Positions 1 to 9,847 of a DNA stretch of 64,000 nucleotides are shown here, piece by piece. The notes below the pieces were generated by a model. The model was not told the origin of the DNA. It saw only the letters and a program-made list of their open reading frames with translations, and searched no databases. The position numbers and the translations under genes are program-made. The DNA is from Verrucomicrobiota bacterium (GTDB lineage Bacteria > Verrucomicrobiota > Verrucomicrobiia > Verrucomicrobiales > Verrucomicrobiaceae): positions 1 to 64,000 of the forward strand of contig JAFLEI010000031.1 in the NCBI GenBank assembly GCA_017301975.1, read 5' to 3'. Within the stretch, counting starts at the first letter, position 1. Each line of letters begins with the position of its first letter.

Positions 1-13
1 GGGGGCTGTGCTT

Positions 14-1777
14 TTACTTTCCGCTGGGGGGGGTGAGGACTTTGATCTGGTGGTCGAGGAGGGTGAAGGACTCGGAGAGCTGGTGGAGGCGCTCGACTTG
101 GGTGGACTGTTCGCGCTCGACGTGGGCGGCGTTGGCCTGGGCGGGGTTGAGGGTGTCGAGGAACTTGGTGAAGGAGGCGGTGACGTCTTCGGTGACCTGC
201 TTGGAGAGCATCTGCCGGAGGGTGACGGAGGATTCTTCGAGCTTGTCGAGGATGGAGTTGCGGGCGTTGGCGAGGCGGATCTGGGTGAGGAGATAAATGA
301 CGCCGAGGAGGAGGAGGCCGGCGCCGAAGGCGATGGCGGCGCTGGTGAGATCGTCGAGCCAGCCGCAGAGGGCGGTGCCGAGAAGGACGGGGATGATGAG
401 GCGGGGGAGCCAGCGGGCGGTGACGCGGGCGCTTTCGAGGCCGGGCTCGATGTCTTCGTCGAGCTTCAGTCCGATGACGAAGCGGCGGAGGGAGGAGTCC
501 ACATGGGTGCCGAAGCGGCGGCGGAGCTCGCTTTCTTCTTCGCCGTAGTCATGGGAGGGGAGGACGACATCGGTGGGGAAGAGGATGCCGCGGCCCTGGG
601 CGTAGAGGAAGCGTTCGAACTGATGGACGTCTTCTTCAAGGACGAGGCTGACCTGGCGCCAGCGGTCGCCGGTGCGGTGCTGGAGCTCCTGGAAGAGGCG
701 GTGGTCGAGGCTCTGGGGGCGGGCGGCGGATTCGTCTGCGTCTTCGGCGTCTTTGCGCTGGAAGGCTTTGCGGGTGGTGAGGGCATCGCTGGCGAGGCCG
801 GCGACGCGCATGACGGATTCGTGGTAGTCGCGCTCGGTGGCATCGAGAGCGGGGAGGATTTTTTTAAGGGTGCGGTCGACTTGGAGTTCGCGCTCGGTCT
901 GGAGTTCCTGGAGGACGGCGGTCTTGCGCTTGGCCTGATGCATGCTGGCGGCGTGGCGCTCGCGCATGGCATTGAGGATCTGGCGCGCGAGGCGCATGGT
1001 GCTGGCGAGCTTGTTGAGGCGCGCGGTATTGTGCCGGACGATGGAGGAGATGTGGGCCTCCAGGGCGTGGAAGCCGCTGTCCTGCAGGAGGCGCTCGCGC
1101 TCGATGCCGGCATTGCGTGCGAGGAAGGCTTTTTTTGCGGAGACGGCGTAGAGGGGGAAATCGCGGCCGAAGCGCTGGCGGGTGAGCTGGCCCATGTAAT
1201 CCGTGATGACCTGGATTTCCTCGGGGCTGCGGAGATCGCTCTGTTGAAGTACGAAGATGACGTGGCGCATCCACTCGCGGTGGACTTTTTCCAGGAACTG
1301 CCAGGCGGAGGCGCCCCAGGGGTTCATGGCGGAGAAGACGAAGATGACGAGGTCCGCGATGGGGACGAAGCGCTCGGTGATGAGCTGGTGCTCGTTTTCG
1401 ACGGAGTTCGTGCCGGGGGTGTCGACGATGTGGAAGTCGCGGAGGAAATCGACGGGGGCGTAGACTTCATCCAGCGTGGGGGTGACGGGGGCAACCTTGT
1501 GCTCTTCGCCATGGCGGAAGAAGAGGATCTTGCCGGTGGTGGGGACGACGCCGGTGCTGGAGAAGTCCTGGCCGAAGAGGGCATTTAGGAAGGTGGATTT
1601 GCCGACATTGACCTCGCCGACGACGACGAAGACGAAGGGCTCCTTGAGGCTGGCGATGAGGTTGTCGAGGATGGTGGCGGACTCCGCATCGCCGCCAGAC
1701 TCGCGGAGGGCTGCGGACAGAGCCAGAAGGTCTGTGCCGATGCGTGAGCGCAGTTCGAAATAGTCGTCGCCAATCAT
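14..1777 (-). CDS. Dynamin-like GTPase, membrane-associated
   Basis: A 587-residue GTPase of the dynamin-like superfamily. The P-loop GEVNVGKST lies near residue 54, a threonine-containing switch I (VPTT) near 78, the G3 box DTPG near 119 and a probable G4 box (QQSD) near 179. The middle is rich in heptad-like helices, and a hydrophobic hairpin near residues 455-500 (LIIPVLLGTALCGW and AFGAGLLLLGVIYLL) suggests membrane insertion, as in bacterial dynamin-like proteins. The family remodels or protects membranes using GTP. I placed the start at the ATG at 1777; a TTG 22 codons upstream (1843) would add a low-complexity leader. Neither start has a clear Shine-Dalgarno sequence. The gene stands alone, divergent from the next gene. 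The exact membrane process it serves cannot be read from the sequence. Confidence 0.82.
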   Translation of the reverse strand: MIGDDYFELRSRIGTDLLALSAALRESGGDAESATILDNLIASLKEPFVFVVVGEVNVGKSTFLNALFGQDFSSTGVVPTTGKILFFRHGEEHKVAPVTPTLDEVYAPVDFLRDFHIVDTPGTNSVENEHQLITERFVPIADLVIFVFSAMNPWGASAWQFLEKVHREWMRHVIFVLQQSDLRSPEEIQVITDYMGQLTRQRFGRDFPLYAVSAKKAFLARNAGIERERLLQDSGFHALEAHISSIVRHNTARLNKLASTMRLARQILNAMRERHAASMHQAKRKTAVLQELQTERELQVDRTLKKILPALDATERDYHESVMRVAGLASDALTTRKAFQRKDAEDADESAARPQSLDHRLFQELQHRTGDRWRQVSLVLEEDVHQFERFLYAQGRGILFPTDVVLPSHDYGEEESELRRRFGTHVDSSLRRFVIGLKLDEDIEPGLESARVTARWLPRLIIPVLLGTALCGWLDDLTSAAIAFGAGLLLLGVIYLLTQIRLANARNSILDKLEESSVTLRQMLSKQVTEDVTASFTKFLDTLNPAQANAAHVEREQSTQVERLHQLSESFTLLDHQIKVLTPPSGK

Positions 1778-1935
1778 GTAGGGGGGTGGTGCAAAGTGTC
1801 GCGTGGTATCCGCATGGCAACCTTGCTTCGGATGGAGAGACAAGATTCAGGTGAAAAGTTTGAGGCTGGGGGGGAGCCAGGGCTTGCGCATGAAGTGGGC
1901 AAGGAATGCGTCGTGTGCGGTCCGACGGACAAAAA

Positions 1936-1989
1936 GGACGGAAAGGACAGAGAGGACAGGGAGGACAGGGAGGACAGGGAGGACAGGGA
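1936..1989. repeat. 9-bp tandem repeat, six units
   Basis: Six consecutive 9-bp units of consensus GGACAGGGA; the first two are diverged (GGACGGAAA, GGACAGAGA) and the last four identical. It lies in the intergenic leader between the GTPase gene and the membrane protein gene. It can be translated in frame with the latter as an Arg/Thr/Gly run, but the likely start codon lies downstream of it. Confidence 0.9.
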
Positions 1990-2057
1990 GGGCGCTGGAT
2001 GGCAAAATTCATCGCAAATGTGTTCCCTTTTTGGCGTGGAGAATTAAAGAGCAGGTC

Positions 2058-3056
2058 TTGAATGCTTTGTCCCCAGCGAGTGAATCTGCCCACGTCCGGC
2101 GTACGCCGTGGTGGCTGTGGCCGCATGTGCTGAGCCTGGAGGCGCCGGTGGTGGCGGTGCTGTGGCAGGCGGCGCTGGCGCACACGCATGGCATCCGCCT
2201 GACGCCGCTGCTGGGCGTGGGGCTGGGGCTGGCGTGCTGGGTGGTGTATCTGCTGGACCGGACGCTGGACACGTATGGGGTCAAAAGCGTGGGCGAGCTG
2301 GACGTGCGCCATGTTTATTACCACCGGTACCGGCGGGTGCTGCTGCTGGGGGTGATTCCACCGGCGGTGCTGGCGCTGGGGTGGATGGCGCTGTATGTGA
2401 TTCCGGAAGGGGTGCTGTGGCAGGCGGTGAGCCTGGCGCTGCTGGTGGCGCTGTACCTGGCGTCATGGTCGGCGCAGGGCAGCCGGGTGACGCGGGATGT
2501 GTTCATCTCCTGCGCGGGGCTGGGGGGCATCATGCTGATTTCACGGATGCCGATTGCCAGCGGATCGAAATTTACGCTGAGCCTGTTTGTGCTGGGGGTG
2601 ATGGCGCTGTCGTTTCTGCGGCAGCTGGACATCCGGATGGGGCATGTGCTGCCGAAGGAGATGACGGCGGCGCTGCTGTTTGCCATGGGCTGCACGACGA
2701 GCACGCGCTTTTTTGCCATGCCGGAGACCATTGCGGAGCCGGTAGTGGAGTGTGTGCTGCTGACGCTGCTGTTTGCGTGCAATCTGCACGGCATCTCGTG
2801 CCGCGAGGCGGGGCTGCAGGAGGACCGCAAGCATACGCGGCTGGTGTTTGGTACGCTGGGCTTCGTGCTGGGCGTGCTGTGGTGTGTCGAGCTGGGGGTG
2901 CTGCAGCATGCGCTGCTGGGGCCTGCGCGGGCGGCGCTGGGCGTGGTGGTGCTGCACTCGCTGGTGCATGGGCTGCGGCGACGCTATTCGGTGGATGCTT
3001 ATCGCGTGCTGGCGGATCTGGTGCTGATCGTGCCGCTGCCGCTGGCGTGGTGGTGA
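2058..3056 (+). CDS. Polytopic membrane protein, distantly UbiA-like, unknown function
   Basis: A 332-residue integral membrane protein with about nine hydrophobic segments spread over its whole length. After the second segment there is a YLLDRTLDTYG stretch that recalls the polar loop of UbiA prenyltransferases, but the aspartate-rich NDxxDxxxD signature and its second counterpart are absent, so enzyme activity is not supported. I chose the TTG at 2058 because purine-rich AAAGAGCAGG lies just ahead and because translation further upstream would run through a 9-bp tandem repeat; a start further upstream in the same frame remains possible. Codon use is very GC-rich with many CTG/GTG codons, typical of a membrane protein here. 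No neighbour hints at its substrate. Confidence 0.65.
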   Translation: MNALSPASESAHVRRTPWWLWPHVLSLEAPVVAVLWQAALAHTHGIRLTPLLGVGLGLACWVVYLLDRTLDTYGVKSVGELDVRHVYYHRYRRVLLLGVIPPAVLALGWMALYVIPEGVLWQAVSLALLVALYLASWSAQGSRVTRDVFISCAGLGGIMLISRMPIASGSKFTLSLFVLGVMALSFLRQLDIRMGHVLPKEMTAALLFAMGCTTSTRFFAMPETIAEPVVECVLLTLLFACNLHGISCREAGLQEDRKHTRLVFGTLGFVLGVLWCVELGVLQHALLGPARAALGVVVLHSLVHGLRRRYSVDAYRVLADLVLIVPLPLAWW

Positions 3057-3494
3057 AAGGGGTGGAAATATACTGCCGCGCATCAAAAGTTTTCATTGTG
3101 GAGGGACGACACGCATGTGTGGCGGGGCTCTTTGCAGACGCTGCTGGTGGCCCCTGGGTGTGACGAAGTGCCCGGTTTGCTTCCCGGCCTGATGCTTGCA
3201 ACCCAGGGAAGCGCTCGCCAAGGCTCGGCATCCCTGGGCTATGATACGGAAGGCTGTTGGCCTTCAAGAAGGGAGCTTTCGTGAGTTTATACCGCCAGCG
3301 CATCACCCACCTTCATTGGAGCATTTGTCCAAAATGAAAGTTTGTGATGCTCGATAGTATAAAGGGTGTTGCCCGGTCATGTAGCGGTATAATCCACGCG
3401 CCTGTAGCGCTGGCAAACGAGGTTGAATCGAGAGCTTTGCAGGACTATTAAAAAGGCTCCCCCCACTGCGTTCCGCGCATTCCGAAAAAGCCCC
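3057..3494. other. Intergenic region ahead of the giant surface protein
   Basis: This 438-bp stretch has no convincing gene. It contains an inverted pair CCCAGGGA (about 3202) and TCCCTGGG (about 3230) that could form a hairpin, then a run of mixed sequence. The region just before the coding start carries AT-richer patches (GTATAAAG near 3357 and GGTATAAT near 3384) that could serve as -10 elements, but no well-spaced -35 is evident. It probably holds the promoter and leader of the PEP-CTERM gene. Confidence 0.5.
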
Positions 3495-6400
3495 ATGTCA
3501 GTCGTCTTGCGTCTTCGTCGCCTCGTTACCGCATTCTCCGCCCTCAGCCTCCTTTTTGCCCCAGCCGCCGCCTCTGCGGCGGTGCTGGTGTATGCCGATG
3601 TGGATGGCACCGCCAACTGGAACAGCTCTGAGCAAGCCTGGACCAATTCCGGCGTGCCGAGTGTGTGGATCTCCACCAGCAGTGCTGAGTTTTCCAATGG
3701 CAACAGCGCCAACGGGGTCACGCTGACGGAGGGCATCAATGCCGCGTCCATCAGCCAGTCCGGAGCCGGTACGAAAACGACGATCAGCGGCAGCGGTCAG
3801 ACGCTGACGCTTTCCGGTGGTGGTGCGAATCCGGTGGTGGCCAACAGCAGCGGGGCGGACCTCACCTTTGCGTCCGGGCTGACGATTCAGCAAAGCCCGG
3901 GCACCCCGGGGGACGCGCAGCGGTGGAATGCGGCCTCCGGTTCCAACATCATCGTCAATGCCACGCTGAGCGGCGCGCTGACCGGCGGGCTGATCAAGGA
4001 AGGTGCCGGCGTGCTGCAGCTCAATGCCGCGAACAATTATTCCGGCGCAACGTACCTCAGCGCAGGCGTGCTGCAGGCGGGAAATGCTTCCGCCATCGGC
4101 ACCAGCACGCTGACGTTTCAGGGTGGCGCGCTGCGCTATGGACTGGCCATCAGCGGCGGGCTGTCCACGCAATTTGCCGCGCTTTCTGGCAGCGCGGCCA
4201 TTTTGGACACCAACGGGTTCGACATCACCCTTGGCAGCGCGGTCACGGGCACGGGCGGATTGGTCAAGCAGGGCAGCGGCATCCTTACCACGACGGCGGG
4301 CAGTACCTACAGCGGCGGCACCACGGTGGAGGCGGGCATCCTGCGCAGCGGGGCTGGCACGGGGGCCAATCCGTTCGGTGCGAATGGCAGCATGATCACC
4401 GTGAAGAACGGTGCGACGCTGGACCTCAACTGGAGCAATTCTGCCAACTACGCCTCTCCGTATCAGCTCACCATCGAGGGCAAGGGTGTGGCGGACACCT
4501 CAGGCACCGTGTTTGGCGGTTACATCGGCGCGCTGACGTCCTCCGGCACTTACAACAACACCTCCACCGCCTTCAGCAGCATGCTGCTCACGGGAGACAC
4601 CACCATCTCCGGCCGGCTGGGCACCACCGGTCAGCGCTACGGCGTTCCGGCCAATATTGACGCCCGCGTTCGTGACTCCGGCGGCAATGTGATCGCCAAC
4701 CAGTATTACACGCTCACCATTGTGAACGGCAACGCCATGAGCTGGCGTGGAGCCGCCGCCAACAACGTGTATGTGGGGGACATCCGGCTGGAGCAGGGCC
4801 GAGTGTGGGCGGACCAGGACAACTTTGGTGACGCCAACTTCTCCCTCTACATCAACGCCAACACCCTGAACTCCACCACCATCTGGGGCGAGCTGGGGAA
4901 CTGGCTGAGCACGCGCACCGTGGCGAAGAAGACTGTCATTACTGGCGGTCTTGTGGCGCTGGAAGGTTATCAGGGCAGCAACTCGGGGAAGATCGACTAC
5001 GGCGCGATTTCAACTTTCACGCTGAGCGGCCAGATGACGCTGAATGTCTCGGCTCTGGCGGACAACCGCATCTCCGCCACGTACTCAGTGCGTGATGCCA
5101 AGATCACCGGGCAGATCACCGGCGCCGGTGGTTTTCGCTACACAGGAGCCACTGCGGCGCTCACGGACTATGACCCCACCTACACCAACGCCACCACGAT
5201 CAACCGCTACAGTGTGCTGTACCTCACCAACAGCAGCAACAACTTCACCGGCACGATCAAGCTGGACAGCGGTGTCATCCGCATGTCCGACGGCACCGCC
5301 AATGGGGCGCTGGGCGGAGGCAGCAATGATTTCAGCTTCAACACCACCACGGCTCCCTCCATCCTGGATCTGTTTGGGACGAATCAGAGCATCGGTGCGC
5401 TGAATGGTTCGAGTTCAACCTTTCACTTCGTACAGAACAACCGGCAGAACACCACCGCCACCCTCACGGTGGGAAATGGGGGGGCCAGCGGCAGCTTTGC
5501 CGGGGTGCTGCGCGACTACACCGCCCTGCCTGCGGACAATGCGGCGATCACCAACGAAGGCGCGACGAACGCCAAGCTTGCCCTGGTGAAGACCGGGGCC
5601 GGACGGCAGATCCTTACGAATGTGAGCACCTACACGGGTGGCACCACCATCAACGGCGGCTCCTTGCAGATCGGCACCGGTGCCACCGGGCAGAGCACGG
5701 CGCGTTTGGGGAATGGCTCCTTCACCGTGAACAACGGCGGCAGGCTGGAGGGGAATGGCTTCATCGGCTTCACCGGACTGACCAGCAACGTGGCCGCTGG
5801 TGGCACGCTCAGCGTCGGCACCTCCACCCAGAGCGGGCTGCAATATCTGACCGTGGACGGCACGCTGAATGTGGCGGGCACGTTGTCCTTTGATCTCTGG
5901 GGTGCCACCAGCGGCAGTGGCAATCTGACGAACAGCGACTTCCTCACCCTCCTTGCCGGCTCATCCTTCAGCCTGGGCAGCACCGGGGTGCTGGACATCA
6001 CCGCCATGGCGGGTGCGGGAGATTCCACCACGTGGGCGGCGGGCACCTGGTTTCAGTTGTTTGATTTTGGCAATGTCGCGCTGGGCAGCCGCAGTGTAGC
6101 ACTGGACAACACCGCCAACTGGGTGCTGCCGGCACTGAACTCCGGACTCGTGCAGTATGATTTCTCCCGCCTGGCCACCGAAGGGCGCATCTACGTGGTG
6201 GCCAAGGCCACCACGCCGACCCTGGAGTTTGACCCCGTCAAGACCATCAGCGGCACCGCAGAATGGAAGAACGACACGGGTTATCTTGCCTGGGACGATG
6301 CCGGCGTCGCTGGTGTGTCGCTGCAGGCGTGGGTCACGGGTGCCAATGCCGTCTTCAGCAACGGAGCGTCCAATTCGCTCAACGTGGTCGAAAACATCTC

Positions 6401-8900
6401 CGCCAGCACCTTGTTCCAGTCTGCTGCCGGCACGGCCACCACCGTTGACTCCACCAGCGCCAGCACGCTCACTCTCACCGGCACGAACCGGGTGGTGTCC
6501 AACACCAGCGGTGCGGCGCTCACCTTTGGCAGCGGCCTCACGGTGGACACCAGTGGCACCGAGAAGGAATGGTATGCGGATGCCACGTCTCCCATCGTGG
6601 CGAATGGTGTGATCACGGGCGCTGCGGGCAGCTACGTGAGCGGCACCGTCACCGGCGGTCTGATCAAGACCGGCGATGGCGTGCTGGAGCTGCGCGGTGC
6701 CAACACCTACAGCGGCGTCACCCGCCTGCAGAGCGGGGCGGTGCTCGCGACAACGACGGCAGCCTTTGGAACCAGCAAGGTGGTGTTTGAAGGAGGCACC
6801 CTGCGGTATGGTGCGGCCGTCACCGGCGGGTATTCCAGCCTGTTTGCCCCGCTGAACTACGGATACATGGCGAAGCTGGACACCAACGGCTTTAATGTGA
6901 CGCTGGACACGGCGCTGAGCGGCAGCAGCGGCCTGGACAAGCTGGGCACGGGCATCCTTACCGTGGCCGCAGGGAGCAGCTACACCGGCGGCACCGTGGT
7001 AGAGGCTGGTATTCTGAAAAGCGGTGCCACCGCTGTGAACGCCACCAATGCCTTTGGCGCCAACGGCACGCAGATCACCGTGAAGAGCGGCGCCACGCTG
7101 GATGTGAACTGGGCGGACGCCACCAACTACGGCGGCTCCGCCAAGTACAACCTCTTCGTGGAAGGCAAGGGCGTGGCGGACACCTCAGGAACTGTCGCGG
7201 GCGGTTATGTGGGAGCTGTTGTTTCCTCCGGCGGCGCCAGCATGACGTCCTCGCCGTTTAGTCTTATCACCCTGACGGGAGACACCACCTTTGCGGGCCG
7301 TTACCTGAGCACCGGCGCGCGCTGGGGCATCACCGCCATCAATGCCAACGGCTACAACCTCACTTTCGTCAACGCCAACGGCCTGAGCTGGGCGGTGAGC
7401 TCCGCAGGCAACGCGCAGAACGTGCGGGACATCTACATCGAACAGGCCCACGTCTATGCGGACAGCACCTACTTCGGCGACGACAACTACAGCATCATCG
7501 TCGAGGCCAGCAAGCCCGGCTCCACCCTCTTCCGTGGCGAGCTGCGTCGGTACAGCAGCTCCGGCACCATCACCAAGAAGATCACGCTCAACGGCGGCGT
7601 CGTGCAGTATGAAGGGGAGCCCACCAACGGGCTCGTGCCGCGCACCTTCACGCTCGCCGGCCAGGTGACGCTGATGGACAACAACGCCATCGCCGCGAAC
7701 CGCTTCAACAGCAACGGCGTCAGCCGCGACATCAAGGTCACCGGCAAGCTCACCGGCACGGGCGGGTTTGAATACCAGGGCAGCACCGGCACCTACAACT
7801 ACAACAACACCACGCCCACCGACCGCTACAGCGTGCTCACGCTGACCAATTCCGCCAACGACTTCACCGGAGCGGTGAACCTCATCCGCGGCGTCATCCG
7901 CATGTCCGACGGCGCTGCGAATGGCACGCTGGGCGCGAGCAGCAACGCGTTTAACTTCACCACGGCGGCCAACATCAGCGTGCTGGATTTGTTTGGCACC
8001 AATCAAAGCATCGGCGCGCTGAATGGCACCAGCGCCACCAACCACTTTGTGCAGAACGACCGCGCCGGCACCACTGCCACCCTGACGGTGGGCAATGGAG
8101 ACGCCAGTGGCAGCTTCGCCGGTGTTCTGCGTGACTACGGCGCTCTGCCGGCGGGCAATGCCTCCCTGAACGAGGCCACCTACACCGGCGATGGTGCCAC
8201 GGATGCGAAACTGGCCCTGGTGAAGACTGGCGCAGGAACGCAGGTGCTCACTGGGGTCAATACTTTCAGCGGCGGCACGGTGGTGAATGGTGGCGTGCTG
8301 CAGGTGGGCGTGGGTAACACCGGGCAGAGCACCGCCACTCTCGGCGCTGGCGGATTCACGGTGAACAACGGCGGCACGCTGGCTGGCAACGGCAGCGTGG
8401 GCGTGGCCGGCACACTGAATGTGGTGAACGTGGGCGGCACGCTGGCTCCGGGAACGAGCACGGAGACCGGCGCGCAGCATCTGGACATCTATGGCGGCCT
8501 CACCAGCACCGGCACGCTGGGCTTTGAACTATTCAATGTGACCTTGGGCGGCGGCAACACGGCCAACAGCAACTCGCTGAAGTTCTTCTCCAACGAGCAG
8601 ATCACGCTGAGCGGCACGCTGGCGGTGAGCAACAGCACCGGCACGCTTTCCACCACGTGGACGGAAGGCACCTGGTTCCAACTGGTGGACTGGAACGTCG
8701 TCGATACCGGAAACCGCAGCGTGAATTTCACGGACATCAGCTTTCTGCCGACCCTGGCCGGCGGGCTGCAGTGGGATGTCACCCAGTTTGCCACTGATGG
8801 TCGCATTTACGTTGTCGTGCCGGAGCCTGGACGAGCGATGCTGGTGCTGATGGGGCTCGCGCTTTGTGTGGTGAGGCGCCGGCGTGGATGTTGTGTCTGA
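3495..8900 (+). CDS. Giant PEP-CTERM protein of autotransporter-type beta-strand repeats
   Basis: An exported 1801-residue protein. A signal peptide (VVLRLRRLVTAFSALSLLF then an AAASA cleavage region) starts at the ATG at 3495; a TTG at 3423 would add an unlikely 24-residue leader. The body is Gly/Thr/Asn/Ser-rich and holds repeated motifs such as GLIKxGxGVLxL, NNYSGATYLSAG and YTGGTxVEAG, typical of the autotransporter-associated beta-strand repeat that folds as a right-handed beta-helix. Residues about 35-905 and 906-1770 are two copies of the same ~870-residue module, matching from end to end including the closing GTWFQL...GRIYVV segment. The C-terminus is a PEP-CTERM tail: VPEP, a hydrophobic helix, then RRRRG, so export and anchoring should need an exosortase, which is not in this window. 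It has no autotransporter beta-barrel. Probable role: surface or matrix protein; ligand unknown. Confidence 0.88.
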   Translation: MSVVLRLRRLVTAFSALSLLFAPAAASAAVLVYADVDGTANWNSSEQAWTNSGVPSVWISTSSAEFSNGNSANGVTLTEGINAASISQSGAGTKTTISGSGQTLTLSGGGANPVVANSSGADLTFASGLTIQQSPGTPGDAQRWNAASGSNIIVNATLSGALTGGLIKEGAGVLQLNAANNYSGATYLSAGVLQAGNASAIGTSTLTFQGGALRYGLAISGGLSTQFAALSGSAAILDTNGFDITLGSAVTGTGGLVKQGSGILTTTAGSTYSGGTTVEAGILRSGAGTGANPFGANGSMITVKNGATLDLNWSNSANYASPYQLTIEGKGVADTSGTVFGGYIGALTSSGTYNNTSTAFSSMLLTGDTTISGRLGTTGQRYGVPANIDARVRDSGGNVIANQYYTLTIVNGNAMSWRGAAANNVYVGDIRLEQGRVWADQDNFGDANFSLYINANTLNSTTIWGELGNWLSTRTVAKKTVITGGLVALEGYQGSNSGKIDYGAISTFTLSGQMTLNVSALADNRISATYSVRDAKITGQITGAGGFRYTGATAALTDYDPTYTNATTINRYSVLYLTNSSNNFTGTIKLDSGVIRMSDGTANGALGGGSNDFSFNTTTAPSILDLFGTNQSIGALNGSSSTFHFVQNNRQNTTATLTVGNGGASGSFAGVLRDYTALPADNAAITNEGATNAKLALVKTGAGRQILTNVSTYTGGTTINGGSLQIGTGATGQSTARLGNGSFTVNNGGRLEGNGFIGFTGLTSNVAAGGTLSVGTSTQSGLQYLTVDGTLNVAGTLSFDLWGATSGSGNLTNSDFLTLLAGSSFSLGSTGVLDITAMAGAGDSTTWAAGTWFQLFDFGNVALGSRSVALDNTANWVLPALNSGLVQYDFSRLATEGRIYVVAKATTPTLEFDPVKTISGTAEWKNDTGYLAWDDAGVAGVSLQAWVTGANAVFSNGASNSLNVVENISASTLFQSAAGTATTVDSTSASTLTLTGTNRVVSNTSGAALTFGSGLTVDTSGTEKEWYADATSPIVANGVITGAAGSYVSGTVTGGLIKTGDGVLELRGANTYSGVTRLQSGAVLATTTAAFGTSKVVFEGGTLRYGAAVTGGYSSLFAPLNYGYMAKLDTNGFNVTLDTALSGSSGLDKLGTGILTVAAGSSYTGGTVVEAGILKSGATAVNATNAFGANGTQITVKSGATLDVNWADATNYGGSAKYNLFVEGKGVADTSGTVAGGYVGAVVSSGGASMTSSPFSLITLTGDTTFAGRYLSTGARWGITAINANGYNLTFVNANGLSWAVSSAGNAQNVRDIYIEQAHVYADSTYFGDDNYSIIVEASKPGSTLFRGELRRYSSSGTITKKITLNGGVVQYEGEPTNGLVPRTFTLAGQVTLMDNNAIAANRFNSNGVSRDIKVTGKLTGTGGFEYQGSTGTYNYNNTTPTDRYSVLTLTNSANDFTGAVNLIRGVIRMSDGAANGTLGASSNAFNFTTAANISVLDLFGTNQSIGALNGTSATNHFVQNDRAGTTATLTVGNGDASGSFAGVLRDYGALPAGNASLNEATYTGDGATDAKLALVKTGAGTQVLTGVNTFSGGTVVNGGVLQVGVGNTGQSTATLGAGGFTVNNGGTLAGNGSVGVAGTLNVVNVGGTLAPGTSTETGAQHLDIYGGLTSTGTLGFELFNVTLGGGNTANSNSLKFFSNEQITLSGTLAVSNSTGTLSTTWTEGTWFQLVDWNVVDTGNRSVNFTDISFLPTLAGGLQWDVTQFATDGRIYVVVPEPGRAMLVLMGLALCVVRRRRGCCV

Positions 8901-9061
8901 GATGAGAGCAGGCAGGTGAGAGGCTTTTGGCGGAGATGGCAGCGATGAGTGGATGCGAAGGCGCTGACCGACAGACAAGAGTGTCTGTCGTACTTTCAGG
9001 AGGCGCTTCGCGGGGAAGGGCGGGCTCGCTGTCGAGGACATGGCCCGGGCGCTCCCCTCCC

Positions 9062-9223
9062 GCAGCGTTGTTTTCCATCTCACGGGAATCGTGCTGGAGA
9101 AGGCTGCAAGGACGGCGGGCCTTTTTGGATTGCCTGCGGGTGCGGCAGACCCGAGAACAGGGACGCGCACAACGCGTCCCTACCAGCGCTGGAGCAGCGC
9201 GGCAGAAGGGGCGGTCCGGAAAT
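9062..9223 (+). repeat. Dispersed repeat, copy A
   Basis: About 160 bp shared with copy B at 39096-39261 and partly with copy C at about 40935-40990. The most conserved core is CTGGAGAAGGCTGCAAGGAC followed by a stretch ending in TTTTTGGATTGCCTG. It contains a perfect stem-loop, GGGACGCG (9160-9167) and CGCGTCCC (9173-9180), also kept in copy B. All copies lie downstream of a plus-strand gene and in the same orientation, so it behaves as an intergenic repeat family of REP/MITE type. Confidence 0.8.
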
Positions 9224-9360
9224 CATACCAGGCGAAGTTGAAAATCGGTCCGGAGATTTTCCTTGGCGGGAAGGCTGGCGCATGGTGTGGCAAGAGGGAT
9301 GGAAGAATGACGCCGTGTGTATTGAACCACGCGGTGCGAAGAATGGGAGGCGCCTTGGAT

Positions 9361-9659
9361 AGCGCGGGCAAATGCCGGGGCGTGCGGATGTCCTCGCAGT
9401 CGGGCGGTTTGGCGGAGGTGGCGGTGGGCGGTGAAATGTTTTGGACGCCAAACACGACCAACCTACGGCCCCGAGCGCGGGGCTGGTCTCTGTTTGGGAA
9501 CAGGTTTTATAGCGCGGCAAATGCTGGAGCGTGCGGAAGTGCTCGCAGTCGGGCGGTTTGGCGGAGGTGGCGGTGGGCGGTGAAATGTTTTGGACGCCAA
9601 ACACGACCAACCTACGGCCCCGAGCGCGGTGCCTGGTCTGTGTTTGGGAACAGTTTTTT
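9361..9659 (+). repeat. Tandem duplication of a 150-bp intergenic unit
   Basis: Two adjacent copies, about 9361-9508 and 9511-9659, each starting AGCGCGG(G)CAAATGC and ending near GTTTGGGAACAG. The central ~90 bp are identical, including GGCGGTGAAATGTTTTGGAC; differences cluster at the two ends. The period is 150 bp. No coding frame is preserved well enough to call a gene. Confidence 0.9.
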
Positions 9660-9847
9660 GCGGCGTCCTGAATACAGACCTGTTTTCAGTTGCGCGTGGT
9701 ATCAGTTTTGCAGAACGCTATCACTCCGCAAAGGGACGAGGCTCCGTTTTCACGGCGCTCGGCCCTATCGAACCAGGCGGACATCTTTTCGCCCTTCTGC
9801 ATGGTTGCAGGAGTTCGTGACGTCTTGTGTGATGTTCTGATCATTTT

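Larger units (their letters stand above)
8901..9847. other. Long intergenic region filled with repeats
   Basis: This 947-bp gap has no gene I can support; the frames open across it are low-quality. It contains one copy of a dispersed repeat (about 9062-9223) and a head-to-tail duplication of a ~150-bp unit (9361-9659), both listed separately. Only the last ~150 bp before the TPR gene look like ordinary upstream sequence, and I see no clear promoter in it. Confidence 0.7.

Noticed and set aside
8..1588. Long plus-strand open frame opposite the GTPase gene
   Set aside because: Glu/Gly/Ala-rich, a mirror of the GC-rich GTPase gene, with no domain.
2108..3163. Open frame overlapping the membrane protein
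   Set aside because: Gly/Ala-rich low-complexity translation in a shifted frame; the hydrophobic frame is far more protein-like.
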